DNA of 64,000 bases from contig JACMZG010001911.1 of NCBI GenBank assembly GCA_018340805.1, forward strand, positions 37,517,476 to 37,581,475, written 5' to 3'. The translations under genes were made by a program, and so were the position numbers. Below, piece after piece: positions 1 through 10,672 of this stretch; positions within the stretch are counted from its first letter, which is position 1, and each line of letters opens with the position of its first letter. The stretch is from Microvelia longipes. Its lineage: Eukaryota > Arthropoda > Insecta > Hemiptera > Veliidae. Under the pieces are notes generated by a model. It saw only the letters and a program-made list of their open reading frames with translations, was not told the origin of the DNA and made no database searches.

Positions 1-640
1 TGTTTAATATTATTGTATATAAGCTTATCCAAGACTTATTTTAGAAATTGCAATATGATTTAAGAGAAAACTGTGCTTTTACAGTCCATATTTTCAGTTT
101 ATTACTTAAATTTATCAATTTGAAACTTGTTTCAACTTGAGTTGTTAGGTCTACAGTTTAAATTATAAGCGAGATAATGCCTGTTAAGTGCTCCAGTGAT
201 AAATGTTTACACAATGCTATTCTGAGAGTAAGTAATTTTTATATTATTAAGCAATTGAAGTGATGGAAAAATATAGTGAAATAGAATCAACATATGGCTT
301 TACCCCTGTATTCTGACTTTCAACACTTCCTGACGTTCAAGGCACTAGTGCTACTTTGGCACCTTGAATTACTATAGAGCAGGGATACGAAAACTTTTGA
401 GCCTTACAGACCCCCATAGTAGATCAAATATTAAATAGACACAGCATACTAAATCTGCTGGTCATATTTAAGTAACTAATATGACATATAAAGGCGTATT
501 ATGTACGCATGCAGAGGGAATTCAGTAGGCCCCTTATCCCAGAAAGTAACTTCCATCTTACATTTTGACGTGAATTTTAGTACTTGCAGCCCACTTAGTA
601 ATCATTTGAGTAGGGTTAAGAACCCTGTACCTAATAAATC
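1..640. other. Non-coding, no gene recognised
   Basis: AT-rich sequence with no convincing exon. The right end runs into the decayed Penelope-like element fragment, so part of this stretch may be degraded upstream sequence of that element, but I see no reverse transcriptase motif. Confidence 0.4.
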
Positions 641-1063
641 AAAGAGTGGTGTATACATGGTACAATGGACTATTTAGGTAAGACAGGTAGGAGCAAAAGT
701 ACCCGTATTTTGGAGTACTTAATAAATAAGTGGAAGCATACAGTTAGCAGGTTCTACAACTATATCAATGCTGAAGGTCATAATAATGGTCTGTATCAAG
801 TTGGGTTCCCTCATTTTACAAATAAAGGATGTAAGCTTGACTTCCTAGAGAAGTTGGAGATCCTAAGGAGTCAGGATGCATTGGGAGAACTTAACTTGAT
901 TGTGAGAGGGGAAAGATCGCTCCTTTTACTGCCTCTTCTGAAGGTACAGCCCCCGCCTTCAACCAGTCTATCAGGACTCACCGACATTGTCGAGTCAAAA
1001 AAGAAGAGGAAGAATATTAATAGGTATATAATAGGTGAAACATTACAGATGCACCAACAATAA
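641..1063 (+). pseudogene. Decayed Penelope-like element, GIY-YIG endonuclease end
   Basis: This is a remnant of the C-terminal GIY-YIG endonuclease of a Penelope-like retroelement. The longest open stretch starts at 665 and reads YLGKTGRS at its start, the typical second half of the GIY-YIG signature with the following arginine helix. The first half (GVYMV) lies just upstream at about 648-662 in another frame, so a frameshift separates the two. The tail reads LSGLTDIVESKKKRK; almost the same peptide is encoded at 46,083-46,150, where it ends at a stop codon. No reverse transcriptase domain is visible upstream. I infer a 5'-truncated, non-functional copy. A distant LINE endonuclease is a less likely reading because of the GIY...YLG-KTGRS spacing. 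Confidence 0.7.
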
Positions 1064-1079
1064 ATCCTTCATAAAATAA

Positions 1080-1600
1080 GAGAAAACATGTCCCAAGACT
1101 TAAAAATGGTCCCAACTAAACTGACTCTTGCGATTTTACCAAAAGATGGTAATTTCGTTACTCCTCTTGGTAACTTCCTAAGGTTTAGTTATATAATGCT
1201 ACATTTCCTACTGTAGAAACCCCATTAAATTCTAAAAACATAAAGTGATATTAGTATCAATATCACTTAATTGATACTAATTTTATCAAGCACTAATATT
1301 TTTTTATTAAGCAATTGTTTGACATATATCATATTTGTTCAAAATTACAGGAAAGAAATATTGCCGCCTTTGTATGATATATGTCAATCAAAGGCGTGAT
1401 AAAAAACAATCGGAATATAATGATATTAGTATCAAATTTCCTTAGATTCAATGCAGGTTTCTAAATAGGCTATCCCATAACTTAAATTTTTAAAGTTACC
1501 AAAAGTAGTAACAAAATTAACATATTAGGATAATTTTTACCAAAATAATAATGGTAAATTACAATTTTGATCCCAACAAGAATTTTTTTGGCAAGAGACA
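1080..1600 (+). repeat. Dispersed repeat, related to 24,130-24,450
   Basis: Several blocks match the sequence at 24,130-24,450 in the same order: an ACTGACTCTTG block, paired GGTAA/TTACC tracts, a GTGATATT...CAATATCAC inverted pair and a TTAAGCAATTG-like block before GTTTGACATATAT. A 14-bp inverted repeat, TGACATATATCATA and its complement, lies at about 1320-1388. There is no coding potential. This is probably a non-autonomous DNA element. Confidence 0.5.
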
Positions 1601-2354
1601 CATTTTTACTATTAGGGGCTATTTTTTCACCCCAGAGAAGGGTTACATTTACTTAGTCCCTTTACCCCCTCGGACCCACCTTGAAAGAAACCCTGGTTTA
1701 ATTACTGGAACTAACTACTGATCCACTAATAGATTCTCTAGTAGTTGAATGTACTATTGAGTGGTTAAAGGGTGATAATTACTTATACTAGATGAGTCAC
1801 AAATTTTTAGACCTATTAGTCCTTTTAAACTATTTAATGATAATGACCAAGTGTTGAGGGAACAAATATTTATTAATATATGTGAAACATTTACAGAAAT
1901 TTGCAAGGGCACAAAAAGATCAACGTAAAATGGTAATCGTTGCCACCGGCAAAAACTATATACCTAATTAGAGACCATGTGATTAGTGCGGGAATTGGTT
2001 TATGGGATGGCAGCTCTTTTACTTTGGGGAATGTCGGTACTAAAACTTTCTGATTGGTCCACCTCATTCCCTGAATAAGGTCTCCCCTGGGAACCCAATA
2101 AGAGGGATTACTTGCTTAGATCAGTATATCAGAGGAGGAGCTTGAGGGACCTTCAGCTAAAATTTCTATTTTAATCCTACAAGTGTAATTTAGAAATACA
2201 AATAGCACTTAGCATCGTCCCTCTATGTAGGTATGTATTATTTTGCCACTGGGTTATGTCTCCTAGTGTCCTTACCAAAATTGGGTGTTTTAACATATTG
2301 ACGCATTTTTACTATTATGGGGTTATTTTTTCACTCCAGAGAAGGGTTACATTT
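1601..2354. repeat. Direct repeats of about 50 bp flanking 650 bp
   Basis: A block starting CATTTTTACTATTA and ending GAGAAGGGTTACATTTA occurs at 1601-1652 and again at 2304-2354 with only a few differences. The sequence between them has short broken open stretches and no recognisable protein. It could be a small element with terminal repeats or a local duplication. Confidence 0.5.
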
Positions 2355-2761
2355 AATTTTTCCTCCTGTGATTTTATTATTTTACTAATATAAGGTTTTC
2401 ATTAATGAGGCTGGGTCAATTATGAACTACCTCTTTTTCTAGGATTATAATTTTTATTAGATAATGTATTTTATTTTAATCAAACCTATTATATATTGTA
2501 AACGTGTTTTTTCTGTTCTGATTTGTTACAATGATGTCAGCTCAAGTTTTTTGTGGTAAGAAAAATTATTGCTATTTTTTTTAAACTATTTTTTAATCTG
2601 TTGAATATGAAGGTTTCCAAGCAAGTAAACATAGCCAAGTTGAAAATGCAATATGATGTTTTTTTTGTTCAGGATGGGCACATTATCTTATGAAGTAAGG
2701 TTTGATTAACCTAAGAAGAAAGACGTCACAATACTTGTATGATATTTTGATTTATTTTCAG

Positions 2762-5700
2762 AGGCCTAAAACAGGTGATGCACTCTGTAAAGAATGTTTT
2801 TTCTGGGCATTCGAGACTGAAATTCATCACACTATAACTAAAGGAAATTTATTTAAGACTGGTGAAACTGTAGCTATTGCTGCATCTGGAGGGAAAGATT
2901 CTACTGTATTGGCGTATGTGCTTAAACTTCTTAATGACAAGTATAATTATGGACTTAAACTTGTCTTACTTTCTATTGATGAAGGAATAACAGGTATTAA
3001 TTAATAGTATATATAATATTTTATCATTTGAATTGATGATCTTGATGTTAATGTGTATTTGACGGACTATAACTGAAAAGTGGCTCTGAATAGATAGCCA
3101 TGACTGGTCATGCAAATTATTGTGGTCAATATCTCAATTTTCAGGGTTATCTTGTTTTATACTATATACTGAGTGTAGTGGCTTCAGCTAAATTATTCGT
3201 AAATCAAACTTGGCTTGAGTGCAACACTGTTTGCTGAGACCATGAAAAGGAAGAGTTTTTTTTAAATAACTTTATTGATTATTGTCCACAATAAATATAT
3301 ATTTGACATAGTGCTCATATATGTTAAAGTGACTTGACAGACTTAATAGTAGTGATGCTTATAAAAAGAATTTTATGTAGAGAAGTTGATTTCATCTAAT
3401 TTCTAAAAAAAAATGGATTTTTGTAAATCTTTAATTCTTTTATTAATAAAACATTATTATTGATAACAAATATAGTGCTTTCGTTTCTAGGACATTGCAA
3501 GTGTTACCAACTTAACAGCTTTCTTTGAATTGCTAATATTTTTTAGTTATCATTGCTATCATCAAGTATGATGTTTTATAATAAATGCCTCTTATTTTTC
3601 AAGGCTACAGAGATGATAGTTTGAAGACAGTGGAGCAAAATAAAGTTGATTATGGGATCCCTCTTAAGGTTTTATCTTATGAAGAATTATATGGCTGGAC
3701 GATGGATGCTATAGTTTCTCAGGTGAAATAATTTATTTTGTTATGTCTTCTCTATTGATTACTGATTTCATGTTATTAATCCAATATTTAATGCAAAGCC
3801 AAATATTAAACTTATCCTTAATAGTATATAATATGCACTCTCACTATCCTATGACCCACCTATTATAAAAAGTAGCTCCAAAATCTTTAAGAATTATTTA
3901 GTAAATGGACATGAACACATTTGTTGGAATAAGCTTGTTCCAAATTACAACTCAATTGTTTTGTTTTATTTTTAAAATTTTTTGAAAGACATTTGCTTGT
4001 TGTTTGATAAAAATTGAACTAATGCGGATGGATATTGATATGACATTTGTCAGTCTTAGATGTGACTGCATGTGTGCCAAATTTCTAATCGATGGAAACA
4101 CATTTTTGTTTTTAATGATTTTTGTCATAAAAATTAGGTCATTAGTGAAGGCTAATGACGCAAAACATATTTTCCAGATAAGCACAAATAAACCATAAAG
4201 TTGATTTTTATACTAAGTTTCAATTGTCTGGCATAAACAGACATAACACACATACATACATATAGACAGACAATTTACAACAACTACAAGGACAAAGTCT
4301 TAGGAGGAATTATAAAACACCTGAATCAAATAATTTAGATGAAAGTCCAGTTTTCTGATTTTTAGTGCTAACACAATACTTTTCCTATATACATAAATAA
4401 ATGGATGTAAATGGGGTATAAATGAAGAAAAGTAAACATTTGGTGTATGATATTTGTGTTTTATGTTGTTAGGTTGGAAAAAAGAACAATTGCACATTCT
4501 GTGGAGTGTTTAGAAGACAAGCACTAGATAAAGGTGCTGCATTGCTTGGTGTTAATGCTGTAGCAACAGGCCATAATGCTGATGACATTGCTGAAACTGT
4601 TATTATGAATATATTGAGAGGAGATATAGCCAGACTTCAGAGGTGCACTGCTTCCATTGTTGTAAGTTTCTGTACTTTCTAATTTATCAAAGAAGTCTTC
4701 TTTAATGTTTGATTTTCCTTGAAGAAGTTTCATTAAAACTGTTGATTTAGATAAATTAAGTTATATTATTTTTTTATCACTTGGTTGAGTATTTCTGATT
4801 CTTTTATATATTATTTTGTTAGTAATTATGAAGGGATATATTATAAGGCATGATTGTGACCAGCTTAATTTAGGAAATGATGCCACAGTAATTTTTGCTT
4901 TTATCATCCCTTTTGGACTATACAATTTAGTACTTTTAATGGCAAAATACATATATATTAAAATTATTTTCAGAGAAGGTGAAAATCAGACAATGTAAAA
5001 AGATATGCCAAATTTACCAGATGCTGACCTTTAATTTCAAAATAACAATTAAATGTGTGAATACTTGCTATATAAAGCATTTTCATTATGTAATCTATAA
5101 TTGTATCCTGTATTATTTCCTGTTGAGAGCACATAAACTTAACAAATTAGTTATTTTCAACTCCAACAATACCTATGTCAGGTAATTAATTTTTCTTTGG
5201 ATGTCACCAGCTATGATTTGTCATCTTGATTTAAGTTTTGTAAAAGTTGAAACCCTATCTTAGGTAGAAATCGTAAAAAAACACTCCATCATATTTTAAT
5301 ACAAATTAATATACTAAAACATACTTTATATTTATTTTTTAGGAATCTGAAGGCTCTATAAAGAAAGTTAAACCATTAAAATACACTTATGAAAAAGAGA
5401 TAGTAATGTATGCATACTTTAAGCAACTTGTGTACTTTTCCACTGAATGTATTTATGCTCCTAATGCTTATAGAGGCCATGCAAGAGCTTATCTTAAGGA
5501 TTTAGAAAAAATTAGACCCTCAGCTATCATAGATGTGATTCATTCAGGTGAGCTTTATTCTCTTATAAATTGTTGTTTTTTTTAGCATGCATCCATAGCT
5601 TTCTTGTATTTTTATTAATAACTAAAAATACACAATATATTATTTCTAATACTTTTTTATTGATTGAGAGGTAAATTGTGAGATTTTAATTGAATTGGTG

Positions 5701-6778
5701 CTGGTTACTGCTTACATGATGTTTTATCATGCAACTCTTGCTCACAACATAGAAGCTAATAGAGTATTTGCATTTTTAAAAAAAAAAAAATTTTCTTATA
5801 AAATGATTAAATGTGTTTGAAAAACATATTAAGCTGAAAAAAATATTTAATTTAATTTAAAATAGTTGAATTAAGCATTCAAAGAAACGGAAATGGGTGA
5901 GAGAGTGGGGTGAAAACGGAAAGTTCTAAAGGTTGGGTCGTTTATGGTACGGATGAGAGTTTTAGTTAGAAATATCTTGAGGCCAACAGTTGCTTAGAGT
6001 TCAATAGAATGTAAAGAAGACTGAAAAAATCTGTGATCCTGATAATACAATGCATAAGGAATGTAATGTCTACAGCTGTCTGTATCATCTTGTTGACAGT
6101 ATAGAATATACTCTTATGAGTGTTGCTCTAGTGAATATTGTACTATTCGGTGGTATCCATACCTCTGTCGCAAGCAGTGGAGGCCGTTTTCCCGCCATAA
6201 GAACATATTGAATATATTTCTCTTTTTTTGCTGTATCATCAAAAGTATAATTTTTTTATTCTAATATTTTACAGGGTGTTCTTTTATATGACATACTTAA
6301 AGATAATGCAATAAAAAAATGTGCAAATACTCTATTGTATAGCTGATGATTTAATATTTTTGTATGATTGGTTTTGTGGGTAGTTCATCTATTATAAAAA
6401 TAATATTATGAATTCTCTCTAAAAACTTTAATCTTAGCTGCGTTCAACTTGTACTGATAATCTTAAGCAAAAAAGAACAGCTTATAAAGAAGAGCCTAAG
6501 CTGGACCCACCCCAGGGGGGTTAAATTGTGTTAAGGTTACTGTGTCTATAATGTATAATTTTCATATTCCAGGTGAAGTGTTAAGAGTGAAAGAAGGAGT
6601 CAAGTCCCTTGCCATGGGTAGATGTAGTAGATGTGGTCATGTCTCTAGTCAACCTGTGTGTAAAGCTTGTACATTACTCGAAGGCTTGAACAAGGGTTTA
6701 CCAAAACTAGCTATTGGAAAAACTAATAAAATGAAGAGAGTTCTCTTAACTGCTGCTCATGAGAATACAGTTAGATAG
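2762..6778 (+). CDS. CTU1: Cytoplasmic tRNA 2-thiolation protein 1 (CTU1/NCS6)
   Basis: CTU1 is the ATP-dependent enzyme that, with CTU2 and the sulfur carrier URM1, puts the 2-thio group on wobble uridine 34 of cytosolic Lys, Glu and Gln tRNAs. Exons with GT-AG borders and consistent phase: 2762-2993, 3604-3722, 4473-4661, 5343-5547, 6573-6778 (stop). They encode 316 residues. In order from the first visible residue: a CKEC zinc pair (9-12), the PP-loop SGGKDS (42-47), CTFCG (124-128), GHNADD (150-155), the RPSAI block and a C-terminal CSRC...CKAC zinc site (266-281). The first exon, expected to hold the start Met and another cysteine pair (about 15 residues ending in phase 0), is not placed; the ATG at 2531 has a donor in the wrong phase. 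Intron 3 carries a repeat that ends just before exon 3 (4473). The C11orf54-type gene follows on the same strand 3.9 kb downstream. Confidence 0.95.
3925..4450 (+). repeat. 5S-bearing repeat family, partial copy A
   Basis: A diverged copy of the dispersed family described at 18,064-18,850, lacking the first half with the 5S-like segment. It keeps the GATAAAAATTGAACTAATG block, the TGTGTGCCAAATTT block, a TAATGACG block and the run of CA-rich bases before an AGGAG...AACACCTGAA block. It lies inside CTU1 intron 3 and stops about 20 bp before exon 4473-4661. Confidence 0.65.
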
Positions 6779-6888
6779 TATTAGCTTATGAGTAAAAATT
6801 TGATGAAATGAGTAACAATCAGTGCCTGCAAATATCACCAATCAGTCGATGATTATAGAAAGAGCATTTAAAAATTAAAATGCTTTAA

Positions 6889-6894
6889 AATAAA
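6889..6894 (+). terminator. Probable poly(A) signal of CTU1
   Basis: AATAAA about 110 bp after the CTU1 stop codon. In AT-rich sequence this hexamer is common, so this is only the first plausible site. Confidence 0.4.
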
Positions 6895-7779
6895 TTAAAA
6901 ACTCCAGTGTGGACAGCTTTTCAAAGTTAACTTTCTACTATATTGGGGACGTTTGCTGAAGCAGTATTTATGGTGAACCCATTTCTCTTTGTTGTGCAGT
7001 TTTTATAAATGATTTCTCTTAACCCTTGAATTAAACACCTATATTTTATGAGAAGATAGATATGCTTGTTTGTTTTAATTTAATTTTTTATTGAGTTTTA
7101 AAAAGTTTACACAAAATATATATAATTTTTTTTAAAATATTGTTTTTTATTGTTTTATTTTTTCCTTATTAATGTTATCAAATAGTAAATAACGCGTAGA
7201 GATAGTGTATAAATACAGTTTATACAAGGGCAGTGGATGGTTAAGGAGGTATAGAATGAGTTAGCTTTACCTCCTATTACTTGCTGTCTTCCTTGTAAAA
7301 CTAAATTTAAAAAGTTAAATTTTAATTAAATTAAATTGTTATAATTAATTTATTTTAACTTAGCAACGTGTTGTTTGTTTTAAATGCACGAGAAGTTTTC
7401 AACCTGATTTCACTGATAAAGAAATAATGTCTATGATTAAATTAACAATATAATTAGAAATGCTTTACCAATTTTGTTCTAATAAATATATTTCAAAAAA
7501 AAATATTCTCAATACAATAACAAATTACCATTTAAAATTTTGTTATAATTAGTTATAAGTTGTTTAGTTATAGATTGATTAAAAAGTATTTAATTTAGTT
7601 TTTTATGTATTTTGTTTTATAAATCAGGTGGTCAGACCATACTGCAACATGTCACTGGTATATGTTTCTTATTGTTGTAGAAATTAATAATTAATTAAGA
7701 TCCACTTAGCATTTTTTAACAACTTTAACACTTAACATTTTAACAACTTTTTTGTCCTATTTTTAGTGAGTCTTTCAGG

Positions 7780-8030
7780 TATCTGTTTAAGTATTTTATT
7801 TTATCAAGTTCAATTAATTATATTGTTAGTTAAAAAAACAACTTTAATTCCACGTTGATTTATTAAAATACTCATTTATTTCAATCGATTTGGATCATCT
7901 TCAGGAATAATAAAGACAGCTAAAACTGCATTAACAACAAACAATGTATAAAACCAATATTATATCATGCATTAACAACAATATATACCAAATTAATAAA
8001 TAATTAAGAAAATACAAAGTAGTATTTCTA
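7780..8030 (-). mobile_element. Possible PLE 3' tail
   Basis: On the minus strand a CTGAAGATGATCC...GAAATAAATG block resembles the tail of the PLE copies at 45,905-46,296 (CTGATGATGGCC...GAAAGCG...AATAAA). Similar weak blocks occur at about 40,320-40,385 and 58,225-58,290. Only the short core supports the call. Confidence 0.3.
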
Positions 8031-8448
8031 GATTGATTGAAATATAAGGTGCTTGGAGTGTGGCTGAGTGGGTTATTGTAGAGATTAACTCATCTATCTT
8101 ATCTAACCAGTAGACCAGCCATTGTCTTCAAGGACACCAACATACTACTAGTTTTATTTATTCTACATTTTTAGTTTCATTTTAAACATATAGGTGTCTT
8201 TGTGTTCCTTACCATTGCTTGTTTTTAAACTAACTCTAAACTTAAGCTGATTCCCTCCTTTAAATCATTGGTTTGTTATAATATAAATGTGAGTGATTTA
8301 TGGATTTTGATATTTCATTAAAACAAATAAAAAAAATAAACAGTGAATTATAATTTGATAAGGAGATAATTTTGATTTGGCCCTTTAATCTCCTGTAGTA
8401 TGTGCTTTGAAATTAAGTTCAACAAATGTGCCTTAATTATTACATTAC

Positions 8449-8772
8449 AATAGACAGCTGGACAAAGGTAACCTGTGTGTTACCTCATGGGGAGGGTTTT
8501 GAGTTCCCACCTCAAATCATTTTCTAAACACCATATCCTTTACTATGGGATTTTTCATATAAACTGACATTTATTAATGAAAAATGGTGTTTGAGAGTTT
8601 TTTTCTTTTGAAATAAACGTAAGAACATATAATTTAACTAAAACACATAAAAATTTACCTTAAATATTGATCAAATTAAAATGGATCAACTTTTTGTGAA
8701 ATCCCCCTTATAGTTATGGTATTATTTGGAAAATGAAGACCTTATCACCAATCAGTGCTGCCAACTTATTAA
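8449..8772 (+). repeat. Dispersed repeat, inverted copy at 34,296-34,614
   Basis: Begins TAGACAGCTGGACAAAGGT and ends near CAGTGCTGCCAACTT. The same blocks in the same order occur on the opposite strand at 34,296-34,614, including GGGAGGGTTTTGAG, TTTACTATGGGATTTTTCAT and AAAATCCCC-like pieces. There is no coding potential. It is probably a non-autonomous element shared by the intergenic region and a milton intron. Confidence 0.7.
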
Positions 8773-8838
8773 AATTGAATAAATAAAATAATTAAAAATA
8801 ATAGTCCTTTAACTAAAATTATTTAAATTGTAAAACTA

Positions 8839-8920
8839 TTATATATATATATATGTGTGTATGTATATGTGTGTGTATATATGTGTGTATATGTATGTAT
8901 GTGTGGGTATATATGTGTGT

Positions 8921-8961
<41 letters not shown>

Positions 8962-8988
8962 ATATATATATATATATATATATATATT
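8839..8988. repeat. TA/TG compound microsatellite
   Basis: About 150 bp of alternating TA and TG dinucleotides, with a pure TG core flanked by TA runs. A likely length-polymorphic site and a possible source of assembly error. Confidence 0.95.
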
Positions 8989-10672
8989 TAATTGTAAAAT
9001 CAGTTGACTGTGCAATTATAGACTGTGTATAAGACTTGATATGAGTGTAAATTAACTCAGCGAACAGTATTATTTATTAAGGTGAAAGCTTCATGTCAGA
9101 ACTTAATTTGCCAAAGATTAATCTTAACATTTAGTCGTTAATTAATTAGTAAAAAAGCTCACAATCAAAATCGCTATAGAATAGTTGTTTTAAATACTAA
9201 TAATTGTAGTTGTTTTATATTACTTTACTTCTTGTTTTATTACTTGTTTTTATTACTAGTTAGTTTATTTTTTATTTACTTATAACTGTTTTTCCAAAAC
9301 AAAAAATGAAAATTATACTTTTAAAAAGAACGCAATAACTCGTAAATAATATTTTATTATTACTCTATTTTTTTTACTTTTTATTTTATTTAAAATACTT
9401 AATACTTTATAATACTGTAAAAATTTATATTTTATTGTTCCATAAGCCGCCAGAATACATAGTTGTTAAGTAATGATCCCACTCACGGGTGGGAACATTA
9501 CTCACGGCTCATTAACACGGGCTCAGCCTTTAAAGGCAGGTTTGATGTTTAACTGATTTTTTATTAGTTCTTATTAAAAATGAAATCTAAAGCCCCTAAT
9601 TCAGTCACCATTATTTACTTGCCAGTGTCTCATTGTCATTATTTTTTACCAGTACATTAGTACATTGTACTGCTACACTATAGTTGTACTCAGTCAATAC
9701 TTTTTTTTTGTTTTTATGTGTGTTGTGTTCCATGTTTGTTCAATTTAAAAGTTATCAATAATATGCCACTGTAACATAAACCTCTTTTTGCAAACAGAAT
9801 TTGACAATTTTATTTGAATGTTGGCAGTCATTTTGTAATGACCTTTAAATTCTATAATTTGTACTGATATACCTCTGAAACTTGTAATTTATTGTACTTA
9901 GCACTTCTTTAGAAACCAGTATGAAATTATATGTATGAGAAACTTTTAAATCCAGGCAGAAATATTTTTATTTTTGAAATTATTAGGGAAGTTGTTACTT
10001 TAAATCTGGTCATTCTTTTGATCTATTGAAGCACAAGTCTGAAATCAGTTAGGAAAAGTTAGTAGGTACATTGGGCTTGGTTTGTTGTTTTTTTTAAATA
10101 AAACATGCTTGTATTATATCTTTTTGTTACGTTGGTATAATTGTTGTGGTTAAACGATTTTCAAAGGAGTAATACATTAAATACATAGGTTGTGTAAAAA
10201 ACTAGGGAAGCAGGAGGAGGGAAGGTTGATGTCCTGGATCCTAGTTCCAAATATCTGGCCACCCTACATGTGGTAAACCAACAAAGTATGTAGGTTCAGC
10301 ACTCTCATGACTAGCGGTAATGGGACACTGAGTGCTCTTATTAATAAAATTAAGGTTCAATCATTAATTTATGAACCATAAATCAATAAATAATCAATAA
10401 CGCTTGATTTATGAACCATAAATCAATCAAACAGAAATATTAATTAGTATTATTTGGTACCTGATAGGTATCTGGACCTGGTATTATGATCTGAGTGCAA
10501 TCAGTGGATTATTTCTCCACCGAGCGTATCATATTTTTATTATTATCTATTTATTTTGATTATTTCTACAGATTTCTAAGATTAAATAAGTTGAATGGAG
10601 ACAGAAAATACATAGATACTTGGTATAGCATGTGAACAGATTATTATTAACTGCTGAAACAATCTTGTAAAC

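Larger units (their letters stand above)
6895..10672. other. Intergenic between CTU1 and the C11orf54-type gene
   Basis: No exon seen on either strand. It holds a possible PLE tail on the minus strand (about 7780-8030), a dispersed repeat copy (8449-8772), a long TA/TG microsatellite (8839-8988) and a pair of 22-bp direct repeats, GATTTATGAACCATAAATCA, near 10,360-10,425. The promoter of the downstream gene should lie near the right end, but I see no distinct core element. Confidence 0.6.

Noticed and set aside
1700..2000. Degraded coding sequence between the 50-bp direct repeats
   Set aside because: Short open pieces in several frames, but no recognisable motif, so no call was made.
2531..2556. 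MMSAQVFCG as the first exon of CTU1
   Set aside because: Its donor leaves phase 1, which would create a stop after joining to exon 2762-2993.
8839..8988. CRISPR-like or regulatory array
   Set aside because: It is a plain TA/TG microsatellite; no CRISPR array or prokaryotic defence gene is present anywhere in the window.
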